A DNA stretch of 61,286 bases. It comes from an uncultured Collinsella sp. Lineage in GTDB: Bacteria > Actinomycetota > Coriobacteriia > Coriobacteriales > Coriobacteriaceae. A model generated the notes under the pieces. It was not told the origin of the DNA and did no database searches. It saw only the letters and a list, made by a program, of their open reading frames with translations. The stretch lies in contig CAUBVH010000014.1 in the NCBI GenBank assembly GCA_958439425.1, positions 1 through 61,286 of the forward strand, read 5' to 3'. The position numbers and the translations under genes were made by a program. This document shows, piece after piece, positions 52,143 to 61,241 of the stretch (position 1 is its first letter; each line of letters begins with the position of its first letter).

Positions 52143-52281
52143 TTACTGCGTTTTACCAAACGCCGTAAGCACTCGACGCTGCAAACGCCCCTAAGCGGCA
52201 ATCTGACGTTCAATCGTCGGGCATGACCAAAAGGTCAATGCTCTCCTCTTTCACGTCACCTTGCTCGCTCTGGGGCGTTTT
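52143..52281 (+). repeat. Family-A nested hairpin (3' of dapH)
   Basis: A leading hairpin CTTAC...GTAAG (52143-52170), then CTCGACGCTGCAAACG, outer arms AAACGCCCC/GGGGCGTTT (52184-52192/52273-52281), the loop GACGTTCAATCGTCG, a hairpin GCATGACC/GGTCAATGC and CTCTTTCACGTCACCTTGC. Layout and loop sequences match the element after rnd; stem sequences differ but pair. Confidence 0.82.
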
Positions 52282-52325
52282 CGCTGACTTATGCTCAACC
52301 AGTAGCGTAATTAAGCCCCAAGTAA

Positions 52326-52368
52326 AAAGGCCGAAGCCCTCATCCGAGGCTTCGGCCTTTGTTTTTTT
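52326..52368. terminator. Bidirectional terminator between dapH and ndpA
   Basis: Perfect 13-bp arms AAAGGCCGAAGCC/GGCTTCGGCCTTT followed by GTTTTTTT, and A-rich on the other side. Confidence 0.9.
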
Positions 52369-52385
52369 CAACGTCCAAGCGCAGT

Positions 52386-53390
52386 TTATCGATTCTCGAT
52401 GCTGCCGATATTCTTGAGCTCGATGGAGATGAGGCCGTTGGGTTCGTTGACGAACTCGATGTACTCGGAGTTCGAACCCATCTCGGCCGGGAAGCTGATC
52501 TCGATGCCCGTGTCGGTACGAATCTTGTGATTGCGCACCGCCGCGCGCTCGACTTGCTTGCGTTCCACGGGCACACGCTCGGGCACCTTCTCCTCGGTCA
52601 GTGCCGCGCGCACGCTTTCCTTGATGACCGGCTCGTCCTCAAAGACCTCATCGACGATATCCCAAGGCGGCAGCTCTTCGTCATCCTCAACCTTCTCGGC
52701 AACGGCAGCCTTAACCTTAGCGAGCGCTACGGCCGTATTGGCACCGTGCTCCTCGGCGACTTCCTCGACCACACGCGTCACGGTGTCGATGACCTCCTTG
52801 CCCGATACGCCCGTGTCGCACTGAAGCAGGCCATCTGGGATAAGCATACGGTCCTCGCCGGCAATCTTGCGCTTCTTGTCCACATAGCCGATCTCCATGG
52901 TGCTCGCGCGCACGATGGCATAGCTCGGCACCTTTTGCGAGGGGTTTGGCAGAATAGCGTAGTGGCGCGCGATGTCGTTGCGCACCTCCCCCTCCTCGCG
53001 GCCCACCTCGTGCATAAAAGCCTGCTTGGAGCCCAGCAGCATCACGGCAAACCAGCGGGCATCCTCATCGTCGTCAAAATCAGCCACGAGCACATCGGTA
53101 GATTCGGCTTTCTCGGCTTTGGTGAGCTCGGAGGAGATAAACTCCGCAATCTGCTGCGACAGGTCCACGAACTCGCGCTCGCCAAAGAAATAGCCCTTGA
53201 GCTCGCCGCCGAATGCGGAGTTCTCGGCAAACGTGGCGCGTTTGTTGTCGGCCGAGGTGCGCGCGCGGCGCAGATGTGTGGTCACAAAGTTGCGCACGGT
53301 ACGGCTTTCGATATCGAGTTCGCGCTGACTCATGACGTTGACGGCAGAGTCAAAGTCCAGGATATGCAGGATTGCGTGATTGATTTTCAT
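52386..53390 (-). CDS. Nucleoid-associated protein (NdpA/YejK family)
   Basis: A 334-aa member of the 37-kDa nucleoid-associated family. It opens with MKINHAILHILDF and has the family features FVDLSQQIAEFISSELTKA and DVLVADFDDDEDARWFAVML; the C-terminal half includes the basic VPVERKQVERAAVRNHKIRT. These proteins bind DNA or nucleoids with unclear function. The second ATG (53390) is preferred to 53399 by ribosome-site spacing. Confidence 0.85.
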   Translation of the reverse strand: MKINHAILHILDFDSAVNVMSQRELDIESRTVRNFVTTHLRRARTSADNKRATFAENSAFGGELKGYFFGEREFVDLSQQIAEFISSELTKAEKAESTDVLVADFDDDEDARWFAVMLLGSKQAFMHEVGREEGEVRNDIARHYAILPNPSQKVPSYAIVRASTMEIGYVDKKRKIAGEDRMLIPDGLLQCDTGVSGKEVIDTVTRVVEEVAEEHGANTAVALAKVKAAVAEKVEDDEELPPWDIVDEVFEDEPVIKESVRAALTEEKVPERVPVERKQVERAAVRNHKIRTDTGIEISFPAEMGSNSEYIEFVNEPNGLISIELKNIGSIENR

Positions 53391-53464
53391 GTACGGCATT
53401 CCGTTCTAGATCGAATTGAGCACGAATCAGTATAGCGGTCGAGCCCGCCCCAATGCACCAATGG

Positions 53465-54625
53465 CTAACGCAGGAGCTCGGACTGCCAAGCCTCGAGCTG
53501 TTCTGCCCAACTCTTACCGGCTGCGGGCATGTCAATCTGGGGTCGTTTGGGCAGCAGCGCACATTTTAGGATTGCCGCGATGGTCTGCGAGACAAAGCGT
53601 CGCGTATCCTTGTCAAAGCCTTGCGCAGCCTGGAGCATCACGGGCAGGCTCTCGCGCAGATTCCCAGCGATATCCGCAAACCGCTCGGCACCCGTAGCCT
53701 CAAACACGGAGAACAACGCATCTACAAAACGCTCGCGCTCGCTAGGCGACACTGCAAGCAGCATTTCGCGAATGGAACCATCAACGTATCGAGCGCCGGC
53801 GGACAGGCGCTCACAGTACACGAAGTCGCGACCATCAACCACCCAGCTAAAGGGATTATGCTGCAGCAGGCTGAACTCGGTGCTCTCAACGATGGCATAG
53901 TCCTCCTGCGTCTCGAACATCATGCCAAAGATCGACGACCGAGGTAGCGTCTTGTCGATTCGACTGGATAGATCAGCGAAGGCGTTGCCGTTCAGAAACT
54001 CCTCGACGAAGCCCGGACCATCATGGGAATACGCCCGTTCGATTCGCTCACGGGCGACATCGGAGCACATCGCCGCACCGTACACCGCAAGGTTTCCACC
54101 CTTGGAATGACCTCCACACAAAAGCGGCCCGTCAATCGTATCCGCTGCCTCGTCCACATAACGCGCCGCGGATTCCTGGGCCGGCACAGGACACCGGAAC
54201 GCCATGTTAAAGTCCTCTTTCCAGCCCACAATCGTGCTGTCGGTCCCCCGGAAGGAAAGATAGCTAAACCCCGCCGGAAATCGGAACGCCATAGCCGCAA
54301 ACTGCTCCGTCGTCTCGGCATCACTCACGGTACGATAGCCGCAAACACGAACGCCACGGTAGCGAGGGCTTGCTGCCACAGCCTCCAACAAGGAACGGCT
54401 CCCCTCCGGATCCCACAGGTCGCCAATCATGTCTTGGTAGCACTCGGCGCGCAGCAGCTCGCGTACGTCAAGGCCCTGCCAGTTCGTCAGCTCCGCCATA
54501 TCCCCCGGCAAACGCAAATAGGACAGCCACGCAAAGACCAGGCTATCAACCGCGCAGAACGACCGTTCCTCAAACGGATCAAACGCCGTCTGGGCATAGG
54601 TCAAAAAATTAGGCGAATCCGACAT
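53465..54625 (-). CDS. DUF2974 (Mbeg1-like) alpha/beta hydrolase
   Basis: A 386-aa predicted hydrolase of the Mbeg1/DUF2974 family. The nucleophile elbow GGHSKGGNLAVYGA carries the serine; an earlier FSYLSFRGTDSTIVGWKEDF is conserved around the acid. Lipase-like activity is inferred. The ATG at 54625 has GGGAGAG upstream; the longer frame is discarded. No signal peptide. Confidence 0.85.
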   Translation of the reverse strand: MSDSPNFLTYAQTAFDPFEERSFCAVDSLVFAWLSYLRLPGDMAELTNWQGLDVRELLRAECYQDMIGDLWDPEGSRSLLEAVAASPRYRGVRVCGYRTVSDAETTEQFAAMAFRFPAGFSYLSFRGTDSTIVGWKEDFNMAFRCPVPAQESAARYVDEAADTIDGPLLCGGHSKGGNLAVYGAAMCSDVARERIERAYSHDGPGFVEEFLNGNAFADLSSRIDKTLPRSSIFGMMFETQEDYAIVESTEFSLLQHNPFSWVVDGRDFVYCERLSAGARYVDGSIREMLLAVSPSERERFVDALFSVFEATGAERFADIAGNLRESLPVMLQAAQGFDKDTRRFVSQTIAAILKCALLPKRPQIDMPAAGKSWAEQLEAWQSELLR

Positions 54626-54676
54626 GGCTCTCCCATCAACAATGGTGCAAAGCAACCTGTCCCCCCTTGCACCAAA

Positions 54677-54709
54677 AAGGCGCCCGGGCCGTGTGGGCTC
54701 GGACGCCTT
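54677..54709 (-). terminator. Terminator after ldh
   Basis: AAGGCGCCCGGGC/GCTCGGACGCCTT arms (two wobbles) followed on the minus strand by TTTTTGG, 32 bases past the ldh stop. Confidence 0.75.
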
Positions 54710-54740
54710 CATTGTAGCTTTTCGCTCTAGCGAGCTTGAT

Positions 54741-55691
54741 TTAGCAGGAGAAGTCGACGCTGTCGATGATGTCCTTGAGGGCCTTGGCGGAGGCGGTGAG
54801 CTCATGCTGCTCGTCATCGTTCAGCGGCACGGGGACGCGGCAGACAACGCCATCGCGGCCAACGACCGTCGGCATGGAGATGGCAAGATCGGACAGACCG
54901 TACTCGCCCACCATGAGCGAGGAGACAGGCAGAACGGTCTGCTCATCGCGCATGACGGCAGTGCAGATGCGCTTGACGGCCATGGCAACGCCATAGTAGG
55001 TAGCGTGCTTCTTCTCGATGATGGTGTAGGCGGAGTTCTTGACGTCCTCGGCGATGCGCTTCTCGGCAGCCTCATGCTCCAGATGACCGTGAAGCTCGCA
55101 GAAGGTGTTCAGCGGAACGCCAGCAACCTGAGCGCTGGACCAAGCGACAAACTCGGAGTCGCCGTGCTCGCCCATGACATAGGCCTGGACATCGCGCGGG
55201 TCAACCTCGACGTGGGCACCAAGCATCTGCTGCAGACGGCCAGTGTCGAGCACGGTGCCGGAGCCGATGACATGGCCCTCGGGCAGGCCGGACATCTTGA
55301 TGGCGGCATAGGTCAGAACATCAACCGGGTTGGAGACGATGAGCAGAATGCCGTCGAAGCCGGACTTCTTAATCTCGGGGATAATGGACTTAAAGATGTT
55401 TACGTTCTTGTTGACCAGGTCCAGGCGAGTCTCACCAGGCTTCTGGGCAGCGCCAGCGGTGACGACGATCATGGCGGCGTCGGCGACATCGGAATAATCG
55501 CCGGCGTAGATCTTCATCGGCTCGGCAAACGTCATGCCGTGCGCGATATCCAGGGCCTCACCCTCGGCACGGTTCTTGTCCACGTCGATGAGGACCATCT
55601 CGGAGAACAGACCACTCTGCATCAGTGCGAACGCCGAAGACGAACCGACGAAACCGCAGCCGACAATAGCGACCTTCTTCTCGTTAACCAT
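54741..55691 (-). CDS. ldh: L-lactate dehydrogenase
   Basis: A 316-aa NAD-dependent enzyme converting pyruvate to L-lactate. NAD motif AIVGCGFVGSSSAFALM, the substrate/coenzyme region TAGAAQKPGETRLDLV, SNPVDVLTY, and the active-site His in VMGEHGDSEF. ATG at 55691 with GGGAG upstream. Strong codon bias suggests high expression, in line with fermentation. Confidence 0.95.
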   Translation of the reverse strand: MVNEKKVAIVGCGFVGSSSAFALMQSGLFSEMVLIDVDKNRAEGEALDIAHGMTFAEPMKIYAGDYSDVADAAMIVVTAGAAQKPGETRLDLVNKNVNIFKSIIPEIKKSGFDGILLIVSNPVDVLTYAAIKMSGLPEGHVIGSGTVLDTGRLQQMLGAHVEVDPRDVQAYVMGEHGDSEFVAWSSAQVAGVPLNTFCELHGHLEHEAAEKRIAEDVKNSAYTIIEKKHATYYGVAMAVKRICTAVMRDEQTVLPVSSLMVGEYGLSDLAISMPTVVGRDGVVCRVPVPLNDDEQHELTASAKALKDIIDSVDFSC

Positions 55692-55718
55692 TAGAAACTC
55701 CCATCTCTCTCCACAAAC

Positions 55719-55747
55719 AAGCCGCCCGGGAACGACCCGAGCGGCTT
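55719..55747 (-). terminator. Terminator after the aminotransferase / ahead of ldh
   Basis: AAGCCGCCCGGG/CCCGAGCGGCTT arms followed on the minus strand by GTTTGTGG, 28 bases before the ldh start. Confidence 0.65.
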
Positions 55748-55892
55748 GCCGTAATCCCAATACATCCAATCGGGACTTTGATTATGCCCCTATTCGCAGC
55801 CAAAAATCGACCGTTTACCGAAATTGTTTGCAGTATTCGTAAAATAACTGCACGAAATCGGTTTCGATCTATTGACGAGTCGAAATACCTTT

Positions 55893-57056
55893 CTAATACA
55901 GGCCCGCCTCGCGAATGGCCTCGACAGCCAAAGCGATCTGATCGGGCGGCAGGACCAGTGCCATACGCACGTGCCCCTCGCCCGAAGGGCCAAAGCTCGC
56001 GCCCGGCGTCACCACAACGCCGGCCTTCTCCATAAGCTCCTCGCAAAACGCCATGGAATCGGTGCGACCACCGGGAAGCTTGGCCCACACAAACATAGAG
56101 CCATGCGCGTTGGGACGCTCCCAGCCCAAGTTCTCAAGACCGTCGCACAGGGCATCACGGCGCTCCTGGTACTTCAGACGCTGCGCCTCGACCTCATCGC
56201 GCGGACCGCTCAAGCAGGCGATAGCAGCCTTCTGGATCGGGAAGAACATACCAAAGTCGATCTGGCCGCGCAGCTTGGCAAAGGCAGAGACCACGTCCTC
56301 GCGGCCGACCAAAAAGCCGATACGCGCACCGGTAACGTTAAACGACTTGGAAAGCGAGAAGAACTCCACGCCCACCTCAAGCGCACCAGGATACTGCAAG
56401 AAGCTTCCGCCCGGCTCGCCGTCGAACACGATGTCGGAGTACGCGTTGTCATGGACGATGAGCAGGTCGTGCTCGCGGGCGAAAGCGATGATCTCCTCGT
56501 AGACCTCGGGCGTGCCCACCGAGCCAACCGGGTTCGCGGGCAACGACACGATCATATACTTGGCACGATCGGCCACCTCGGGATCGATGCCCGCCACATA
56601 GGGCAGGTAATTATGCTCGGCGACCAACGGATAGTACTCGAGCTTGGCATCGGCAATCTTGGCGCCCGCCTCAAAGACCGGGTAGCACGGATCGGGAACC
56701 AAAATGGTGTCACCCGGATCGAGCAGGGCCAGGCCCAAATGGCCCACGCCCTCCTGCGTGCCGTTGCACGACTGCACCATAGACGGCGTAATGCCCGAAA
56801 CGCCAAAGCGGCGCTCATAGTAATCGCACACGGCTTGCTTGAGTTCGGGCAGGTCGCGCAGGGCATACTTCCACATCTCGGGGTCCTGGGCCGCTTGCGT
56901 GAGCGCCTCGACCACGTGGTCGTACGGCTTAAAGTCGGGCGTGCCCACGCTCATGTTGTAAATGGTCTTGCCCTGAGCCTTCAGCGCAAGCAGTTTGTTG
57001 TTGAGCGAGGCGAAGACCTCCGCGCCAAAGCGGTCGAGACGCTGCGATGCCTGCAT
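55893..57056 (-). CDS. Class I/II aminotransferase, DapL-like
   Basis: A 387-aa PLP aminotransferase. The N-terminal substrate region is IYNMSVGTPDFKPYDHV, PLP binding residues lie in SCNGTQEGVGHLGLALLDPG and SLPANPVGSV, and the Schiff-base Lys is in FSLSKSFNVTGARIGFLVG. Overall arrangement resembles LL-diaminopimelate aminotransferases. It might supply the aminotransferase missing from the dap operon, but alanine or other substrates are possible. ATG at 57056 with GAAGGTGG upstream. Confidence 0.75.
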   Translation of the reverse strand: MQASQRLDRFGAEVFASLNNKLLALKAQGKTIYNMSVGTPDFKPYDHVVEALTQAAQDPEMWKYALRDLPELKQAVCDYYERRFGVSGITPSMVQSCNGTQEGVGHLGLALLDPGDTILVPDPCYPVFEAGAKIADAKLEYYPLVAEHNYLPYVAGIDPEVADRAKYMIVSLPANPVGSVGTPEVYEEIIAFAREHDLLIVHDNAYSDIVFDGEPGGSFLQYPGALEVGVEFFSLSKSFNVTGARIGFLVGREDVVSAFAKLRGQIDFGMFFPIQKAAIACLSGPRDEVEAQRLKYQERRDALCDGLENLGWERPNAHGSMFVWAKLPGGRTDSMAFCEELMEKAGVVVTPGASFGPSGEGHVRMALVLPPDQIALAVEAIREAGLY

Positions 57057-57073
57057 GGTGCCACCTTCCGATA

Positions 57074-57104
57074 TAAAAAAGCGGCGCTCCGACAAGAGCG
57101 CCGC
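57074..57104 (-). terminator. Terminator after nadE
   Basis: GCGGCGCTC/GAGCGCCGC arms followed on the minus strand by TTTTTTATA. Confidence 0.85.
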
Positions 57105-57173
57105 GCGATACGGGCCATCAGATTGCAAAAGTGTAACGCTTGCAACCCCCGTATTGGTTCAATTTAGCCAACC

Positions 57174-59174
57174 TTAGTCAACTGGATTGAGCGCGTCGAT
57201 CTGCGCAAGCCACAGACGCGAGCTGGCGTCACTCGGCATACGCCAATCGCCGCGCGGGCTGAGCGTCACCGAACCAACCTTGGGGCCATCGGGCAGGCAG
57301 CTGCGCTTAAACTGCTGGGCAAAGAAGCGACGATAGAACGTACGCAGCCACGCGTGGACGGTCTTGGCGTCGTAGACACCCTCGAAACTCTTGAGCGCCA
57401 TGCGGTAGATCTTGCCCGGCTCAAAGCCAAAACGCAGCAAGTAGTAGAGGAAGTAGTCGTGCAACTCGTACGGGCCCACCAAATCCTCAGTCTTCTGCGC
57501 AATCTCGCCGTCGCCCGTGGGCGGCAGAAGCTCGGGGGACACCGGCGTGTCGAGGATATCGAGCAAAACCTCGGCAATACGCCCGCCAAAGACATCAGCC
57601 GCATAACGCACCAAGTGACGCACGAGTGTCTTGGGCACGCTCGCGTTGACGGCGTACATGCTCATGTGGTCGCCGTTATAGGTAGCCCAGCCGAGTGCCA
57701 ACTCCGACAGGTCACCCGTGCCGATGACAAAACCGCCAGCCTGGTTGGCCAGATCCATCAGAATCTGCGTACGCTCGCGGGCCTGGCTGTTCTCGTAGGT
57801 CACGTCCTGCACGGTCGGATCGTGCTCAATGTCCTTGAAGTGCTGCTCCACAGCCGCGTGGATCGAAACCTCGCGGAAGCTCACGCCCAGGTCGCGCGCG
57901 AGCGACTCGGCGTTGGACTTAGTGCGATGCGTCGTGCCAAAGCCGGGCATGGACACGGCAGTGATGCCCGTGCGCGGCAGCCCCAGCGCATCGAAGGCAC
58001 GCACGGTCACGAGTAGCGCCAGTGTGGAATCGAGGCCGCCGGAAAGGCCGATGACGGCAGCCTTGGTACCCGTATGGGCAAGGCGGGTCTTGAGGCCCGC
58101 AGTCTGCAGATTGAGAATAGTCTCGCAACGCTCGGCCAGATCACCGTGGTCGGCCGGCACAAAAGGCGCGCGAGGGAAAACGCGGTCGATATCGCAGGCA
58201 TCGCGCAGGACAGGCTCTTTGGCCAGCACGCCCTCAAAAGAAAACTCAACGGTCGTGGCCTCCGGCGCATCGTCCGCGCGCGCCCACGTCGTCGAGCGAC
58301 GGCGCTCGGCAACCAGGCGGTCAAGATCGACATCGGCGATGGCCATATCGCAGGTAAGCAGTTTGGTCGCGGCGAGCTTGGAGCCGTTTTCGTAGACGAG
58401 GTTCTCGCCCGCAAAGACCATATCGGTCGTGGACTCACCCTCGCTCGCGTCCGCGTAGGCATAGGCGCAGTACAGGCGTGCACTTTGGTTAGAGATAAGG
58501 CTGCGGCGGTAATCCGCTTTGCCGATGATCTCGTCCGAGGCCGACGGGTTGAGAATCACCGTCGCACCGGCAAGCGCCATCTCGGTCGAAGGAGGCGCCG
58601 GCACCCACAGGTCCTCGCAGACCTCAACGCCCAGCACCAGGTCCTCGGCGCCCTCATCACAGCAACGGTAGACAAGCCCCGAGCCCAACGGGACCGGACC
58701 CTGACCGGCAAATTCAAGCCAAACGGGATCGGTAGGTGCCGGAGCAAACCAACGGCGCTCATAGAACTCGCCATAGTTGGGCAAATACTTCTTGGCCGTG
58801 AGGCCCAAAAGCTCGCCCGCGCAGCACACAGCGACGCAGTTGTAGATATTCTCGGCAACCGCAACGGGAAGACCAATGGTAAAGACAATCGGCAGCTCAC
58901 GAGTCTCGTCGAGGATATGCACCAGAGCAGCCTCGCAGGCATGCAGCAGTGTGCGGTTATGGAACAGATCGGCCGCGGTATAGCCGGTCAGGTTAAGCTC
59001 GGGCAGCACCAGCGCGCGAACGCCACGCTCGGCAGCCTCACGCACGGCAGCCAACGCCACCTCGGCATTGCCCTCGACATCGGCCACGCGAATCCGCGGC
59101 GACGCCGCCGCCACACGCAAAAAGCCGTCGTTCTTATTAGCCGAAACGCAGCATTGCCTTGTTGATCTGGACAC
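57174..59174 (-). CDS. nadE: Glutamine-dependent NAD+ synthetase
   Basis: A 666-aa two-domain enzyme that amidates deamido-NAD. The nitrilase-type glutaminase domain (about 20-300) has Glu in VLPELNLTGYTAADL, Lys in TAKKYLPNYGEFYERRWF and Cys in GVEVCEDLWVP. The synthetase domain has the P-loop VIGLSGGLDSTLALLVT and STSD-like residues in QAGGFVIGTGDLSELALGW. The start is uncertain: GTG at 59174 with AAGGGG upstream leaves 18 residues before the conserved GFLRVAAA. Confidence 0.9.
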   Translation of the reverse strand: MSRSTRQCCVSANKNDGFLRVAAASPRIRVADVEGNAEVALAAVREAAERGVRALVLPELNLTGYTAADLFHNRTLLHACEAALVHILDETRELPIVFTIGLPVAVAENIYNCVAVCCAGELLGLTAKKYLPNYGEFYERRWFAPAPTDPVWLEFAGQGPVPLGSGLVYRCCDEGAEDLVLGVEVCEDLWVPAPPSTEMALAGATVILNPSASDEIIGKADYRRSLISNQSARLYCAYAYADASEGESTTDMVFAGENLVYENGSKLAATKLLTCDMAIADVDLDRLVAERRRSTTWARADDAPEATTVEFSFEGVLAKEPVLRDACDIDRVFPRAPFVPADHGDLAERCETILNLQTAGLKTRLAHTGTKAAVIGLSGGLDSTLALLVTVRAFDALGLPRTGITAVSMPGFGTTHRTKSNAESLARDLGVSFREVSIHAAVEQHFKDIEHDPTVQDVTYENSQARERTQILMDLANQAGGFVIGTGDLSELALGWATYNGDHMSMYAVNASVPKTLVRHLVRYAADVFGGRIAEVLLDILDTPVSPELLPPTGDGEIAQKTEDLVGPYELHDYFLYYLLRFGFEPGKIYRMALKSFEGVYDAKTVHAWLRTFYRRFFAQQFKRSCLPDGPKVGSVTLSPRGDWRMPSDASSRLWLAQIDALNPVD

Positions 59175-59362
59175 TGGAGGCCCCTTCTACCCTGAGATTC
59201 AGTCTAACGGACGTTCACATATCTCTAACTAGCCAAAGCAACCTCCCAGTTTACTGAGACGCCAACCTGTGCTAAGAGCATGTATTCCAAAAATATCTTT
59301 AATTAAAAAAGGAGAAATCGATAATCGACTTCTCCTTTAAGCGAGGCAAGTAAATTCCGAAA
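59175..59362 (-). terminator. Terminator after the small peptide gene
   Basis: The region between nadE and the peptide gene holds the nadE promoter and a strong intrinsic terminator. Arms AAAGGAGAA/TTCTCCTTT (59308-59316/59330-59338) with inner TCGAT/ATCGA are followed on the minus strand by TTTTTTAATT. It closes the radical-SAM/peptide operon 25 bases past the peptide stop. No other gene is visible. Confidence 0.85.
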
Positions 59363-59473
59363 CTAATGGCAGAATTTATCCATGTAGTCCTCAAAGTCGA
59401 ACACTTCTACCACGACGCCCTCTTCCTGAGACTCTTTCAGTTGCTCCAAGAGATCTTTGTTAATAACGTCCAT
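59363..59473 (-). CDS. 36-aa peptide, candidate RiPP precursor
   Basis: A short gene missed by length filters. GAGGAGG lies seven bases before the ATG. The peptide is MDVINKDLLEQLKESQEEGV followed by VVEVFDFEDYMDKFCH: an acidic helical leader-like half and a Phe/Tyr/Asp-rich C-terminal half with one Cys next to the last residue. It starts 13 bases after the radical-SAM stop and ends 25 bases before a terminator, so it is the last gene of that operon. Such a partner suggests a modified peptide; the modification is unknown. Confidence 0.65.
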   Translation of the reverse strand: MDVINKDLLEQLKESQEEGVVVEVFDFEDYMDKFCH

Positions 59474-59486
59474 GCAGAAACCTCCT

Positions 59487-61241
59487 CTATCTAATCAATT
59501 GTAGTATATCTGCTTTCATGCAATTATCAACCAACTTGTTTAATTGCTCCTCGTTTGCCGATAGTCCCTCTTTTTTCAAAATGTCGCGCAGCTCGTTCTT
59601 AGTAATCGGCTTTTCAAACAACGAAAGCAAAGCGAACGAATAATCATTAACCGCACACATTCTATGGGTGGCACAACTCAGCAGTACTCTTAACCCCTCT
59701 TTTGAGCGTCCGACTTCTTTAACAAACGAACTTTTAACCAATTGAAAACCATTATCGTGCATTACATAATCGGCATCGATATTTGTATTCAGCAATCCAT
59801 AATGCAACAGTTCTTCTATCGCCCTTGTCAGCTCGAGGTCGCCCTGATCAAGAATAAGAGAAATGCTACAATCGGCCTCCAATAAACGGGCCAACTTAAG
59901 GTATACCAACTGGGAAACAGCATAGACATGATGGTATTCAGAATTATAGAAGTAGGCAAATGGCTCAACGAGCACGACAGAGGTCTTGGAATCCAGCCAG
60001 ATTCGATCAGCTGGATTTAGACTAGTTAGCCGTCGCTTTACTTTGGTCAAATGTCCCTTATACCTGACAGCGTGAATAGAATCTAGGATCCAGGTCACCT
60101 CTGAAATATGAAGCCGCTGGGGCAAGTCAATTGTGTCACTACCGTTTATGACCTCTTGCATATAAAAATCAATATGATGCTCATCAGATAAGGATTTTGC
60201 TTCATTTAAAGTTAAACCAGTGCCTGAAACATAATCCACTTCGAGGCGCAAATCCTCATATTGGGACTTCGGCATTACAGAGACACCATACTTATCGGGA
60301 TGATTCCAAACATCCGACCCCATAACGAGACCAAAATTCGTAAATCCTCTCGTGGAATATGGAACACCACATACCTGTTTTGAATAATTCAAAACATTCT
60401 CTGTATAAGCTAAGGTGTTCAGAGCCTCTTCTTTAGTTTCGGTCGGAAAGCCAATCATAAAAAATAGATGAACAGGAATACCCGCATTGAGACAATCATG
60501 GATATTGCGATCAATCCAATCAACTCTCGTGTTCTTCTTCATTAGATCAAGAACTCTTTGGTTGTATGACTCGAGGCCAAACTGAATCTGCCTACATCCA
60601 CTTTGGTATATCTTGTTAAAAACGTCTGTACTTAGGGTTGGAGAGAACCTCGTTTCTCCATGCCAGAAAAACGTTTTTCCCGATGCGTTTATTTCATCCG
60701 CGAGTTGCTCCATTCTTTTGCCTTCGAATGTTTCATCCACAAAAGAGAAAACTCTCGTGCCGTATTTTTCATTTAACCGACACATTATTTCAAATACTCT
60801 CGATATAGGCATCTTTCGGTAACAACCACCGGTAGCACCGGGAATGGTGCAGAAGGCGCAATGATTAAAACACTGCCTAGAGGAATAAACCGGCAATATT
60901 AGCTCAGGCATGAAGTATTTAGAAAGGGCGAAGCCATCGAAATCGGGAACTGTATCGTTGATAAATGTTTGCTCAATCCGATGGTTTTTATATATCTTTC
61001 CACCTTTAGCATGGCAAAGGTTTGGAACACAGTCGAGATTGTCATCACCAGAGTCAAGAGCCTCAAGAAGACGTGCAAGCGGCTCTTCGCCGTCATACAT
61101 CATTATCGAATCAATGTATTCAAAAAAGGGATGCCATTCTTTCATGCAGTCATCTGCTAAACGAGTAATGTAATTGCCGCCCAATGAGACGTGTTTAACA
61201 GATGGACATTCTTCTTTAATCAGTTTCGCTAACCTTGATTC
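59487..61241 (-). CDS. Radical SAM protein with B12-type N-domain, 5' end unresolved
   Basis: Cobalamin-type radical SAM enzyme. The frame opens after TGA at 61242-61244, and the first residues (ending VKHVSLGGNYITRLADD) look like the end of a B12-binding domain whose front is missing or frameshifted. The 4Fe-4S motif is CFNHCAFC (CxxxCxxC), then FSFVDETFEG, and FFMIGFPTETKEEALNTLAY. The C-terminal ~120 residues form a winged-helix-like domain (LRVLLSCATHRMCAVND, LFEKPITKNELRDILKKEGL). Relatives modify peptides. The gene is AT-rich compared with neighbours. The following 36-aa gene is a probable substrate. The TTG at 61184 has no good ribosome site. Confidence 0.78.
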   Translation of the reverse strand, partial: ESRLAKLIKEECPSVKHVSLGGNYITRLADDCMKEWHPFFEYIDSIMMYDGEEPLARLLEALDSGDDNLDCVPNLCHAKGGKIYKNHRIEQTFINDTVPDFDGFALSKYFMPELILPVYSSRQCFNHCAFCTIPGATGGCYRKMPISRVFEIMCRLNEKYGTRVFSFVDETFEGKRMEQLADEINASGKTFFWHGETRFSPTLSTDVFNKIYQSGCRQIQFGLESYNQRVLDLMKKNTRVDWIDRNIHDCLNAGIPVHLFFMIGFPTETKEEALNTLAYTENVLNYSKQVCGVPYSTRGFTNFGLVMGSDVWNHPDKYGVSVMPKSQYEDLRLEVDYVSGTGLTLNEAKSLSDEHHIDFYMQEVINGSDTIDLPQRLHISEVTWILDSIHAVRYKGHLTKVKRRLTSLNPADRIWLDSKTSVVLVEPFAYFYNSEYHHVYAVSQLVYLKLARLLEADCSISLILDQGDLELTRAIEELLHYGLLNTNIDADYVMHDNGFQLVKSSFVKEVGRSKEGLRVLLSCATHRMCAVNDYSFALLSLFEKPITKNELRDILKKEGLSANEEQLNKLVDNCMKADILQLIR

